Shown: piece by piece, positions 51,298 through 59,923 of the stretch
How positions within the stretch are numbered: the stretch's first letter is position 1
Layout of the letters: every line of letters starts with the position of its first letter
From: Microbacterium karelineae
GTDB lineage: Bacteria > Actinomycetota > Actinomycetes > Actinomycetales > Microbacteriaceae
Direction: 5' to 3'
NCBI RefSeq assembly: GCF_009745985.1
Contig: NZ_WFIX01000177.1
Span: 242,864 to 306,863 of the forward strand
Length of the DNA stretch: 64,000 nucleotides
The notes under the pieces: generated by a model
What the model was told of the DNA's origin: nothing
The model's database searches: none
The model's input: only the letters and a program-made list of their open reading frames with translations
Program-made: the position numbers and the translations under genes

Positions 51298-51379
51298 GCC
51301 GTCTCTTCGGGCCGCAGTCCCCCGGCCCGCAGAGCGGACCTTCCCGCCAGACCCGATGCCGGCGGCCCGAAGAGACGGC
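51298..51379. repeat. Long-spaced 18-bp inverted repeat
   Basis: GCCGTCTCTTCGGGCCGC (51298-51315) is perfectly inverted at 51362-51379 around a 46-base centre. It lies in the 218-base gap between the importer 2 terminator and the convergent alcohol dehydrogenase gene. Total length and layout resemble the 80-bp elements at 2.5-4.4 kb although the arm sequence differs. Confidence 0.8.
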
Positions 51380-51446
51380 AACGCTCCGCTCCCGTCTGCG
51401 TGTGAGCTCGCGACCGAGGTTCGATACCGATCGCGAGCTCGTGGGC

Positions 51447-52547
51447 TCAGAACCGGACGATGGGCTTGATGACCTCTCCGCTCGCGGAGGCGGCGAACGC
51501 CTCGTCGATGTCGGCGAGGTCGTAATGCTTCACGAGCCTGTCGAACGGGAACCGGCCCTGGCGCCAGAGTTCGACGAGACGCGGGATGAACACCTGCGGC
51601 ACCGAGTCGCCCTCGATGATCATCTTCAGCGACCAGCCGCGCGTCATGGACAGGCCCGTCTCGAACGCCGTCTCGGTGCCGGGAGCCTGCGCGCCGACGA
51701 CGCCGACCGTGCCGCGCACGCCCAGCGAGTCGACGGCCTGCCGCAGCACGGGCGAGACGCCGGAGGTCTCCAGCGCGTAGTCGACGCCGTCGCCGGTGAT
51801 CTCCCTGATGCGCGCCGGGACGTCCTCTTCGCCCGCGTTCACGGTGTGCGTCGCCCCGAGCTCGGTGGCGAGGGCGAGGCGGTCGGCGTTGAGGTCGACC
51901 GCGATGATCTTCCCGACGCCGATCGCGACGGCGCCGAGCACACCCGCGAGGCCGACCGCGCCCGCGCCGAACACGGCGAGCGAGGATCCGGGCTCGGGGC
52001 GCAGCGACGTCATGACCGCGCCGGCCCCGGTCTGGATCCCGCAGCCGAGGGGCCCGAGGAGGTCGAGCGGCACGTCGTCGGCGACCTTGACGACCGAGCG
52101 CTCGTCGGCGTTCGTGCGCGCCGCGAACGACGATTGGCCGAAGAAGTGCGACGAGAGCGGCTCACCCGACGCGTCGGAGAAGGCGCGGGATCCGTCGGCG
52201 CGCGCGCCGCCGAAGTTGCGCTCGTAGAGCTTCTCACAGTAGGTGGATCCGCCGGTCAGGCAGTGGCGGCAGGTGCCGCACGTGCTGACCGACAGCACGA
52301 CGTGATCGCCCGGCGCGACGGTCGTGACGGCGGATCCGATCTCCTCGACGACGCCGGCGCCCTCGTGCCCGAGGATCGCGGGCAGGGGCGTGGGATAGAT
52401 CTGGTCGCGCACGACCGCGTCGGTGTGGCACACGCCCGTCGCGACGAGCCGCACCCGCACCTCAGAGGGTCGGAGCTCGTCGAGCGCGACCTCCTCGATC
52501 GAGAACGGCCCGCCCTTGTCCCGGACGACGGCTGCTGTGGTCTGCAT
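51447..52547 (-). CDS. Zinc-dependent benzyl/aryl-alcohol dehydrogenase-like enzyme
   Basis: A 366-residue zinc MDR enzyme. Catalytic zinc ligands are in VATGVCHTDAVV and ILGHEGAGVVEEIG, the structural zinc lobe is CGTCRHCLTGGSTYC plus the following region, and the cofactor motif is VFGAGAVGLAGVLGA. The wider pattern (LGPLGCGIQTGAGAV, NFGGARADGS) is that of XylB-type aryl-alcohol dehydrogenases, which oxidise benzyl or coniferyl-type alcohols with NAD. Start ATG at 52547. It lies behind the MarR gene on the same strand with a 130-base gap containing hairpins, so co-transcription is uncertain. Confidence 0.9.
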   Translation of the reverse strand: MQTTAAVVRDKGGPFSIEEVALDELRPSEVRVRLVATGVCHTDAVVRDQIYPTPLPAILGHEGAGVVEEIGSAVTTVAPGDHVVLSVSTCGTCRHCLTGGSTYCEKLYERNFGGARADGSRAFSDASGEPLSSHFFGQSSFAARTNADERSVVKVADDVPLDLLGPLGCGIQTGAGAVMTSLRPEPGSSLAVFGAGAVGLAGVLGAVAIGVGKIIAVDLNADRLALATELGATHTVNAGEEDVPARIREITGDGVDYALETSGVSPVLRQAVDSLGVRGTVGVVGAQAPGTETAFETGLSMTRGWSLKMIIEGDSVPQVFIPRLVELWRQGRFPFDRLVKHYDLADIDEAFAASASGEVIKPIVRF

Positions 52548-52677
52548 CGCTTCTCCCTTCCCCGGCGCGCTCCGTCGCGCGCCGTAGGTTCGTCACCCCG
52601 ACGCTAGCCAAGGAGCGGCGCGACGGCATCCGGTCTCCCGCTCTGCGGGCGGATCCGCCGCTCCGACGCCGGACGCA

Positions 52678-53190
52678 TCACACGGACGGGTCCGCGCCCT
52701 TCAGGCGCGCGAGCATTCCCCGCAGAACCGCGTTGAGCTCGCGGGATTCGCCCGCCGTCATCCCCTCGAGGATGATGTCCTCGCCGCGCTTCGAGATCGG
52801 CTTCATCACGTGATGCATCTCGACCCCGGCCTCCGTCAGGAACATCGGTCGTGATCCGCGGGGCCCCTCCCCGAGCACGATCAGGTCGCGATCGGCGAGC
52901 GTGTTCACGCTCTTCGACACGACCGCCTTGTTCACGCCGAGGAACTCCGACACCTCCGTCGCGGACGCGCCAGGACGCGTGGCGAGCGCCGAGACGATGC
53001 GCCAGTCATTGGTGCCGAGCCCGACCTCCCGGCGGAGCTCCTGTGACTCGCGCCAGACGAGCGCGTTCGACAGCAGGGCGAGCAGGCGCGGCGTGAACTC
53101 GTCCGTCGCGAGCGCGTCGCCGAGGGGCTCGGTCACAGCCCCTGGGGGCACCCGCCGGCTCGTCGTCGCCTCGCCCACTGCGTCAGTCAT
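52678..53190 (-). CDS. MarR-family transcriptional regulator
   Basis: A 170-residue winged-helix regulator: LGTNDWRIVSALATRPGASA, TEVSEFLGVNKAVVSKSVNT (recognition helix), LADRDLIVLGEGPRGSRPMF (wing). The first 30 residues are an extra polar segment. ATG at 53190. It is divergent from the transketolase operon, and the perfect palindrome GTTTACATGTAAAC in the gap is the obvious binding site, so it probably represses that operon and perhaps itself. Confidence 0.92.
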   Translation of the reverse strand: MTDAVGEATTSRRVPPGAVTEPLGDALATDEFTPRLLALLSNALVWRESQELRREVGLGTNDWRIVSALATRPGASATEVSEFLGVNKAVVSKSVNTLADRDLIVLGEGPRGSRPMFLTEAGVEMHHVMKPISKRGEDIILEGMTAGESRELNAVLRGMLARLKGADPSV

Positions 53191-53297
53191 CTCGCGCTCC
53201 CCTCGACGGCGACGTCCGCCGCCGTGCGCTCATTGTGTCAGGCGCGGACGGCCCACCCACGCCTGCATCGTCGTCAACCATGTTTATGCGTATTTCT

Positions 53298-53311
53298 GTT
53301 TACATGTAAAC
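53298..53311. promoter_or_regulatory. MarR operator palindrome
   Basis: GTTTACATGTAAAC is a perfect 14-bp palindrome, AT-rich against the surrounding DNA. It overlaps the -35 (TTTACA) of promoters readable in both directions. Confidence 0.7.
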
Positions 53312-53327
53312 CAGATCCTGCTACGGT
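53299..53327 (+). promoter_or_regulatory. Promoter of the transketolase/sugar operon
   Basis: TTTACA (53299-53304), 17 bases, TACGGT (53322-53327). The minus strand mirrors it as TTTACA, 17 bases, ATAAAC toward the MarR gene. The long leader to 53427 includes AGGAGG just upstream of the start codon. Confidence 0.5.
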
Positions 53328-53426
53328 CCTGATAACCGGCCGCCGACGGAGGCGGCCGGAACAGTGCGAGATGTCGACGACGACCTCAGCGCGTTCCGTC
53401 GACCTCGAGGAAGAGGAGGCACGAAG

Positions 53427-54302
53427 ATGACCCAGACGACCCTCGACACCGGGCCGCGACACAGCGTCGCCGAGCTCGAGGATCTCGCGTATGAGCTGCG
53501 CCGGAAGCTGCTCGAGCTCTGCGGCACCTACGAGGGCGCCGTGCACATCGGCGGCGACATGTCCGTCGCCGACATCCTCACGGCGCTGTTCCACCGGGGC
53601 CTCCGGATCGACCCGAGCGACATCCAGAGCCCGGCCCGCGATCGATTCGTGCTCAGCAAGGGCCACGCCGCCGTGTGCATGTACATCGCGATGGCGATGC
53701 GCGGGTTCTTCTCCTACGACGAGATCGTCGCGACGTACGGACAGCTCGACAGCGCGTACGGAATGCACCCGTGCAAGGTCCAGCTGCCCGGCGTCGAGGC
53801 ATCGACCGGATCGCTCGGCCACGGCCTCCCCCTCGCGGTCGGCATGGCGCTCGGCGCGCGGCACCGCGGCGAGGACCACCGTGTCGTGACGCTCCTCGGC
53901 GACGGCGAGACGGGCGAGGGATCCGTCTGGGAGGCCGTGATGGCCGGCCGCAGCAGCGGGCTCGGCAACCTCGTCGCCTTCGTCGACCGCAACCGCCAGC
54001 TCATGACGAGCTTCGCGGAGGAGCGGGTCGCGTTCGAGCCGTATCCGGACAAGTGGCGCGCCTTCGGGTGGAACGTCGTCGAGATCGACGGCCACGACAT
54101 GTCGCAGCTCGTCGGCGCGATCGACGCGCTGCCCGCGCCCGACAGCGACACCCCCACGGTCGTCATCTGCGAGACCGTCAAGGGCAAGGGTGTCGACTTC
54201 ATGGAGCGCAACCTCGCCTGGCACGCGGGATCGCTCGGCAAGGAGGACCTCGAGCGGGCGCTCGCCTCGCTCGAGTCGTCGCGAGAGAAGGAGACGGCCT
54301 GA
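53427..54302 (+). CDS. Transketolase-like protein, N-terminal (TPP-binding) subunit
   Basis: A 291-residue half of a split transketolase. DRFVLSKGHAAVCMYIAMA, ASTGSLGHGLPLAVGMALGAR and the thiamine-pyrophosphate/magnesium motif GDGETGEGSVWEAVMAG with a later N (VDRNRQL) are present. Split pairs act as alpha2beta2 and transfer two-carbon units between sugars or modified sugars. Full for this half; the C-terminal half follows with a one-base overlap (TGATG). The context of a sugar importer and dehydrogenases suggests a dedicated catabolic enzyme rather than the pentose-phosphate one. Confidence 0.9.
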   Translation: MTQTTLDTGPRHSVAELEDLAYELRRKLLELCGTYEGAVHIGGDMSVADILTALFHRGLRIDPSDIQSPARDRFVLSKGHAAVCMYIAMAMRGFFSYDEIVATYGQLDSAYGMHPCKVQLPGVEASTGSLGHGLPLAVGMALGARHRGEDHRVVTLLGDGETGEGSVWEAVMAGRSSGLGNLVAFVDRNRQLMTSFAEERVAFEPYPDKWRAFGWNVVEIDGHDMSQLVGAIDALPAPDSDTPTVVICETVKGKGVDFMERNLAWHAGSLGKEDLERALASLESSREKETA

Positions 54303-55273
54303 TGCCTCAGACGTTCACATTCGGAGAGATGCTCTCCGCCCGCTCGGTCATCGGCTCCACGCTGGCGGAGCTCGGGCGGACCCACGACAACCTCTGGGTG
54401 CTCACACCCGACATCGGCGCGACGCTCGTCGAATTCCGTGACGCCTTCCCCGACCGATTCGTCGACGTCGGGCTCGCCGAGCAGGCGTGTGTGGGCATCG
54501 CGGCCGGACTCGCCTACGACGGCGGCATCCCCGTCGTCTCGGGCATGCTCCCGTTCCTGTCGATGCGCGCGCTCGAGCAGGTGCGCTCGGACGTCTGCTA
54601 TCCGAACCTGCCCGTCAAGATCATCGGCACGCACGGTGGCCTCGTCGGCAACGGCGGATCCACGCACTACGCGGTCGAGGACCTCAGCCTCATGTGCTCC
54701 CTCACGAACATGACGGTCACCTCGATCGGCGACCCCGCCATGGTCGGCGAGATCATCCGCCAGTCGATGGAGATGGACGGCCCGATCTACATCCGCCTCG
54801 CCGTCGGCAAGAAGGACAAGGTGCTCTACGCCCCCGGTGAGCACGACGTGCGCATCGGGCAGGGCATCGTCGCACGCGAGGGCTGGGACGTGACGCTGTT
54901 CACGCACGGCACGACCGTCGCGCAGGCGCTCGACGCCGCCGACGCGCTCGCCGGCGAGGGCGTCTCGGTGCGCGTCGTCGACATGTTCACCCTCAAGCCC
55001 ATCGACGCCGACCTCGTCGAGCGCTGCGCGACCGAGACGGGCGGACGCATCGTGGTCCTCGAGGACCACCTCGCGTACGGCGGGCTCGCCACGCGCGTCG
55101 CCGACGTCGTCGCCGACCGCGGCATCCGCCTCGACTCGTTCGAGCGCCTCGGGATCCCCCAGGTGTACGCCGGCTTCGGCGAAGACGAGCAGCTGCGCGA
55201 CAAGCACGGCTACGGGCTGGCCGCGACCGTGGAGGCGCTCCGCCGCGCCGCCGGCCGGGCCGCGGCTGCGTGA
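54302..55273 (+). CDS. Transketolase-like protein, C-terminal subunit
   Basis: A 323-residue partner of the preceding gene: pyrimidine-binding domain with VDVGLAEQACVGIAAGLAYDG (the catalytic glutamate lies here), SDVCYPNLPVKIIGTHGG, THYAVEDLSLMCSL, then the transketolase C-terminal domain (EGVSVRVVDMFTLKPIDADLV and VVLEDHLAYGGLA). The domain order matches E1-beta/DXS-like C halves, but with the preceding gene it is a split transketolase, not DXS. Confidence 0.9.
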   Translation: MPQTFTFGEMLSARSVIGSTLAELGRTHDNLWVLTPDIGATLVEFRDAFPDRFVDVGLAEQACVGIAAGLAYDGGIPVVSGMLPFLSMRALEQVRSDVCYPNLPVKIIGTHGGLVGNGGSTHYAVEDLSLMCSLTNMTVTSIGDPAMVGEIIRQSMEMDGPIYIRLAVGKKDKVLYAPGEHDVRIGQGIVAREGWDVTLFTHGTTVAQALDAADALAGEGVSVRVVDMFTLKPIDADLVERCATETGGRIVVLEDHLAYGGLATRVADVVADRGIRLDSFERLGIPQVYAGFGEDEQLRDKHGYGLAATVEALRRAAGRAAAA

Positions 55274-55283
55274 GGGGGACGAG

Positions 55284-56348
55284 ATGAAGACCGTCGCCGT
55301 CACGAGGATCGGCAGCCTCCGCGACCCGGACCCGTCATCACGCGGCGAGATCGGCGTCGTCGATCTGCCGGCGCAGGATCTGGGACCGGAAGACGTGCGG
55401 ATCCGCGTCGCCTACGCCGCGATCTGCGGATCCGACCCGCACCTCGCCGAGGGATTCTTCGGCACAGACGTGCCCATCGGCCTCGGCCACGAGATCTCCG
55501 GGGTCGTCGAGGCCCTCGGCGAGCGCGCGACCCGCGGCGGGCTGCGCATCGGAGACCGGGTCTCCGGCAACTTCATCCGGTTCTGCGGCGCGTGCCGCGC
55601 CTGTCAGACCGGCTCGCAGCAGTTCTGCGAGAACATCCAGGAGTACAACCGACCGGGCATGGCGGAGACCGTCACGTGGCATGAGTCGCAGGTGCAGCGC
55701 CTGCCCGACGAGGTGTCGCTCCTGACCGGCTGCCTCCTCGAGCCGACCTCCGTCGCCGTGCGCATCGCCGACAAGACGCGGATCCGCGTGGGAGATCGCG
55801 TGGCGATCTGCGGCGGCGGGCCGATCGGCCAGCTCGCTCTGCAGGTCCTCGATCGCAGCGGCGCGACGTCGCTCACACTCATCGAGCCGATCGCGGAGCG
55901 ACGCGAGATGGCCCTCCGCCACGGCGCATCGCACGTGATCGACCCCACCTCGGAGGACCAGTCCTTGCGCGCCGAGGAGATCACGGCGGGCCACGGCTTC
56001 GACGTCGTCGTCGACGCCTCGGGATCCCCGCGCGCAGTGCGGGGCCTGCTCGACATCGCCGCGAAGGGCGCGACGGTCGTGTACGGCGCGATGTACCCCG
56101 AGGACTTCGAGATGCCGCTCAATCTGTCGGACCATCTCTACCTCAAGGAGCTCACCTTGACAGGCGTGTTCGTGTCGCCGTACGCGTTCCCCCGCGCCCT
56201 GCAGCTGCTGCCGCAGCTCGCGCTCGACGAGTTCACCGGCGCGGTGTTCGACATCGACGATGCGGCGGAGGCGTTCCGCGTGCACGTGTCGGGCGCACAT
56301 CCGAAGGTCATCATCCGCTGCAACGACCTGGACGAGGTCGCACGATGA
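55284..56348 (+). CDS. Zinc-dependent sorbitol/threonine-type dehydrogenase
   Basis: A 354-residue MDR enzyme. Catalytic zinc residues in YAAICGSDPHLAEG and LGHEISGVVE, structural zinc lobe CGACRACQTGSQQFC, cofactor motif VAICGGGPIGQLALQVL with LIEP after it, indicating NAD. The E in LLEPTSVAVR matches the polyol dehydrogenase branch. It probably oxidises a polyol or sugar hydroxyl. Eleven bases after the transketolase stop; its own stop overlaps the next ATG. Confidence 0.9.
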   Translation: MKTVAVTRIGSLRDPDPSSRGEIGVVDLPAQDLGPEDVRIRVAYAAICGSDPHLAEGFFGTDVPIGLGHEISGVVEALGERATRGGLRIGDRVSGNFIRFCGACRACQTGSQQFCENIQEYNRPGMAETVTWHESQVQRLPDEVSLLTGCLLEPTSVAVRIADKTRIRVGDRVAICGGGPIGQLALQVLDRSGATSLTLIEPIAERREMALRHGASHVIDPTSEDQSLRAEEITAGHGFDVVVDASGSPRAVRGLLDIAAKGATVVYGAMYPEDFEMPLNLSDHLYLKELTLTGVFVSPYAFPRALQLLPQLALDEFTGAVFDIDDAAEAFRVHVSGAHPKVIIRCNDLDEVAR

Positions 56349-57856
56349 CGAGCACCCTCGCCCCACCGCGCCGGTCGGCCCTCGAGGTCAGCGGCATCGT
56401 CAAGACCTTCGACGGCGTGCAGGCCCTGCGCGGGGTCGACCTCGAGATCGCGCCCGGCGAGATCCACGCGCTCCTCGGCGAGAACGGCGCGGGCAAGTCG
56501 ACGCTCATCAAGGTGATCACCGGCCTGCACCGCCAGGACGAGGGGACGGTGAGCATCGGCGGCGAGCGCGTCGCGTTCGCGAGCGTGCGTGCCGCCAACG
56601 ATGCCGGTGTCGTCGCGCTCTACCAGGAGCTGTCGATCATCCCCAGCATGAGCGTGGCGGAGAACATCGTGCTCGGCGAGGGCGCCCCCCAGACCGCGGG
56701 GATCGTCCGGTGGGGAGCCGTGCGCCGCCGCGCACAGGAGCAGCTCGACAGGCTCGGCCAGCGGATCCCCCTCCGCGCCCTCGCCGGCGACCTCTCGCCC
56801 GTTCAGCAGACGATGGTGGCGGTCGCCCGCGCCCTCTCGATCGATGCGAATGTGCTCATCCTCGACGAGCCGACCGCGTCGCTCACGGACACCGAGATCG
56901 AGGATCTCTTCCGCGTGCTGCGACGCCTCCGCGATGAGGGCGTCGCGATCGTCTACGTCTCGCATCGCCTCGAGGAGGTGTTCGAGATCTGCGACCGCCT
57001 GACGGTCATGCGCAACGGGAGATCGATCGTGACGCAGGCGGTCGCGGAGTCGACGATCGACGGCGTGATCTCGACGATGGTGGGGCGAGAGCAGAGCGAT
57101 CTCTTCCCCCCGCGCGGCGGCCACGGCGACGACATCGCTCTGCGGGTCGCCGGCCTGACGGGCGCGCGCGTGCGCGATGTGTCGTTCGACGTCCGGATGG
57201 GAGAGGTGCTCGGGGTCGGCGGCCTCGCCGGATCGGGGCGAAGCGAGCTCCTGCGCCTCCTCGCCGGAGCGCAGCGGCGCCACGCCGGCTCGATCGACGT
57301 CGACGGGATCCCGCACCGCCGCCTCGGCGTCGGCGCGGCCCTCCAGGCCGGCATCGCCCTCGTCCCGGAGGAGCGCCGCAGCCAGGGCGTGATCCTCGGC
57401 TCGGCGATCGACGAGAATCTCGCGATCCCGAACCTCGCCCGCGTCTCGCCGGGTGGGATCGTCTCGGCGCGGCGGGTCGCCCAGCTCGCCTCGGACGCGA
57501 TCCGGAACCTCCGGATCAAGGCCAACGGCGCCCGCCAGCCCGTCGGGCAGCTCTCCGGCGGCAACCAGCAGAAGGTCGTGCTCGCGAAGATGCTCGCTCG
57601 AAGCCCGCGCGTGCTGCTCATGGACGAGCCGACGCGCGGGATCGACGTCGGGACGAAGGCGGAGATCTATCGCCTCATCCGCGAGCTGGCGGCGACGGGG
57701 ACGACCGTGATCGTCGTCAGCAGCGAGCTCCCCGAGCTCATCGGCCTCTCCGACCGGATCCTCGTCATGCACGAGGGCGCCGTCGCAGGCGTCCTCGACG
57801 CGGCGACGGCCGACGAAGAGGTCATCCTCACCCATGCATACGGAAGGGACGCCTGA
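56345..57856 (+). CDS. Sugar ABC importer ATPase with two nucleotide-binding domains (RbsA-like)
   Basis: A 503-residue RbsA/MglA/XylG-type ATPase. The first domain has GENGAGKST, signature DLSPVQQTMVAVARAL and VLILDEPTASL. The second has the usual altered Walker A GLAGSGRSELLRLLAG, intact signature LSGGNQQKVVLAKML and LLMDEPTRGIDVG. EERRSQGVILGSAIDENL is typical. It energises uptake of a monosaccharide or polyol with the next two genes. ATGA overlap with the dehydrogenase gene. Confidence 0.94.
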   Translation: MTSTLAPPRRSALEVSGIVKTFDGVQALRGVDLEIAPGEIHALLGENGAGKSTLIKVITGLHRQDEGTVSIGGERVAFASVRAANDAGVVALYQELSIIPSMSVAENIVLGEGAPQTAGIVRWGAVRRRAQEQLDRLGQRIPLRALAGDLSPVQQTMVAVARALSIDANVLILDEPTASLTDTEIEDLFRVLRRLRDEGVAIVYVSHRLEEVFEICDRLTVMRNGRSIVTQAVAESTIDGVISTMVGREQSDLFPPRGGHGDDIALRVAGLTGARVRDVSFDVRMGEVLGVGGLAGSGRSELLRLLAGAQRRHAGSIDVDGIPHRRLGVGAALQAGIALVPEERRSQGVILGSAIDENLAIPNLARVSPGGIVSARRVAQLASDAIRNLRIKANGARQPVGQLSGGNQQKVVLAKMLARSPRVLLMDEPTRGIDVGTKAEIYRLIRELAATGTTVIVVSSELPELIGLSDRILVMHEGAVAGVLDAATADEEVILTHAYGRDA

Positions 57857-57857
57857 C

Positions 57858-58841
57858 ATGGCGCAGACAGACACGCTCACGGTTCAGGCCTCCGCGGCGC
57901 CGCGGCGCCCGATTCTGCCGTGGGTCTGGCAGAGCAGCACGATCATCGCGCTCGCCATCCTCATCCTGGCGTTCACGGTCATCGGAGGACGAGTGTTCCT
58001 CTCGCCAGGGAACATCACGAACATCCTCTACCAGGTCGCGATCCTCGCGATCATCGCCGTGGCGCAGACGATCGTGATGGTCGTCGGCGACTTCGATCTC
58101 TCGGTCGGGTCCACTGCGGTCCTCTCGGGCGCCTGTGCGGGCGCGCTCATGATCGAAGGCACGCCGATCCCCCTCGCGATCCTCGTCGCGATCGCGGTCG
58201 GCGCTGCGATCGGCGCTGTCAACGGGGTGCTCGTCGCCTATTTTCAGCTCTCCGCCTTCATCGCGACGCTCGCGATGATGACGACATGCCTCGGGCTGAC
58301 CCTCATCGTCACGCAGGGCACGACGCTCTACGGCTGGCCCGAGGTCTACGGCGTGATCGGACAGGGGAGGATCAACGGCGTTCCCCTGCCGGTCGTATAC
58401 GCACTCGTGGTCGCGGCCCTCATCTGGTTCGCGCTGCGCTTCACGACCATCGGGCGGAAGTGGTACGCGATCGGCGGCAACGCCGAGGTCGCACGCCTCT
58501 CGGGAGTGAGCGTGCGCCCGACGCGCCTGCTCGCGTTCGTCGCCGCCGGCGCGCTGTCGGCCCTCGGCGGCGTCGTCCTCGTCAGCCGGCTCGGATCGGC
58601 CGGTTCGGGCGGATCCGAGAACCTCATGATGTACGCCGTCGCGGCGGTCTTCCTCGGGATGACCGTGCTCCGCTCCGGGCGCGCGAACGTCGGCGGCACC
58701 CTCATCGGTGTCGCGATCATCGGCGTCGTCCAGAACGGCCTCAATCTCGTCGGCGTCAACACCTACATCCAGCAGGTGCTCATCGGCGTGATCATCATCG
58801 CCGCCGTCCTGCTGTCGAGCCTCAAGAGCAGGACCTCCTGA
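57858..58841 (+). CDS. Sugar ABC importer permease (RbsC-like)
   Basis: A 327-residue permease with about ten spans. GDFDLSVGSTAVLSGACAGAL and AIGGNAEVARLSGVSVRPTR are the RbsC-type motifs. ATG at 57858 with GGAAGGGA upstream is preferred to an in-frame ATG 24 bases earlier inside the RbsA-like gene. Homodimer expected in the membrane. Confidence 0.93.
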   Translation: MAQTDTLTVQASAAPRRPILPWVWQSSTIIALAILILAFTVIGGRVFLSPGNITNILYQVAILAIIAVAQTIVMVVGDFDLSVGSTAVLSGACAGALMIEGTPIPLAILVAIAVGAAIGAVNGVLVAYFQLSAFIATLAMMTTCLGLTLIVTQGTTLYGWPEVYGVIGQGRINGVPLPVVYALVVAALIWFALRFTTIGRKWYAIGGNAEVARLSGVSVRPTRLLAFVAAGALSALGGVVLVSRLGSAGSGGSENLMMYAVAAVFLGMTVLRSGRANVGGTLIGVAIIGVVQNGLNLVGVNTYIQQVLIGVIIIAAVLLSSLKSRTS

Positions 58842-58876
58842 CACCCCTCAACCGCATCACGACGAAGGAGTTCACG

Positions 58877-59923
58877 ATGCACACGACACCCCTCACACGC
58901 ACGCTCGCCGCGGGCGCCGTCCTCGCCCTGGCGACCGCCGGGCTCGCCGGCTGCACGATCGATTCCGGCATGGGATCCGACGGCGCCGCCGGCGCCGGCG
59001 AGGACCGCACGGACGGCATGGGCGATGACGGCGTCTTCACCGTCGCCGCGTTCACGGCCGGCTATGCGACGCCCGGCGGCAAGCTCACGCTCGACGACTT
59101 CGTCGAGAAGGCCTCCGCGCACGACGACTGGAAGGTGACCCTCTACACGAGCCAGTTCGACTACGACAAGATCAACAGCGACGTGCAGACGGCGATCACG
59201 CAGGGCGCCGATGCGATCCTCGCCGGCTTCCCCGATCCCCGCCAGATCGCACCGCTCGTCCAGGCTGCGCAGGCCGCCGGCATCCCGATCTTCTCGATCG
59301 ACGGCGGCGTAGAGCCGAACGACGACTTCGTCGTCGATGTCACCTTCGGGCAGCAGCAGCTCGCGGAGCTCACGGTCGGCGGCCTCGAGGAGGCGATGGG
59401 CGGGCTCGACGGCGCGAACGTCATGGTGATCGGCCACGACCCGCACATCGGGATCCAGACCCGCAGCGGGATCGCCGTCGAGCTCCTCGAAGAGGGCGGC
59501 GCGACGATCGCGGGCGGCGAGATGAAGCAGGCCCTCGACCCGGGCACCGGTCGCACGGAGGCCCTCAACTTCGTGACGGACTACCTGCAGGCGAACCCCG
59601 ACGGCCTCGACGGCGTGTGGGTCGGCTGGGACGACGCGGCGCTCGGCGCCGTGCAGGCCATCGAGGAGGCGGGCCGCGACGACATCTTCGTCACGGGCGT
59701 CGACGCGCTCGCGGAGACGGCCGAGAAGATCGCCGCGGACAGCCCGATGTATGCGTCAGCGGCGCAGGACTGGATCGCCGTCGTCGACGAGGTCGTCGCC
59801 TACATGGAGGACTACGCGTCGAGCGCCGCCCTTCCCGACGAGATCTTCGTCGAGGTCGACGCGCAGCTCGTCGACCCGAGCAACGTCGACGAGTTCGAGC
59901 CGACTCTCGGGGTCGCAGAATGA
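58877..59923 (+). CDS. Sugar-binding lipoprotein (RbsB-like)
   Basis: A 348-residue lipoprotein with lipobox LAGC (cysteine about 26), an acidic/glycine linker, and a periplasmic-binding type I fold: DVQTAITQGADAILAGFPDP, AAGIPIFSIDGGVEPNDDFVVDVT and GVWVGWDDAALGAVQAIEEAG. Ligand likely a sugar or polyol. AAGGAG precedes the ATG. Stop overlaps the next gene start (ATGA), an unusual tight coupling of a binding protein to a cytoplasmic enzyme. Confidence 0.92.
   Translation: MHTTPLTRTLAAGAVLALATAGLAGCTIDSGMGSDGAAGAGEDRTDGMGDDGVFTVAAFTAGYATPGGKLTLDDFVEKASAHDDWKVTLYTSQFDYDKINSDVQTAITQGADAILAGFPDPRQIAPLVQAAQAAGIPIFSIDGGVEPNDDFVVDVTFGQQQLAELTVGGLEEAMGGLDGANVMVIGHDPHIGIQTRSGIAVELLEEGGATIAGGEMKQALDPGTGRTEALNFVTDYLQANPDGLDGVWVGWDDAALGAVQAIEEAGRDDIFVTGVDALAETAEKIAADSPMYASAAQDWIAVVDEVVAYMEDYASSAALPDEIFVEVDAQLVDPSNVDEFEPTLGVAE

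Noticed and set aside
51410-51450. tRNA-like GGTTCGATACC stretch
   Set aside because: The T-loop-like string has no matching acceptor, D or anticodon stems, and it lies next to the 3' end of the alcohol dehydrogenase gene.
52548-52677. Hairpins in the gap between the MarR gene and the aryl-alcohol dehydrogenase gene
   Set aside because: GGAGCGGCG/CGCCGCTCC and a short CCCGC/GCGGG stem are present but imperfectly arranged. They may terminate the MarR transcript, but this is not strong enough for a separate call; no gene was seen in the gap.
53427-55273. 1-deoxyxylulose-5-phosphate synthase or pyruvate dehydrogenase E1
   Set aside because: Two separate genes with transketolase N-half motifs (SKGHA, GDGETGEGSVWEA) and no neighbouring E2/E3 or isoprenoid genes fit a split transketolase better.
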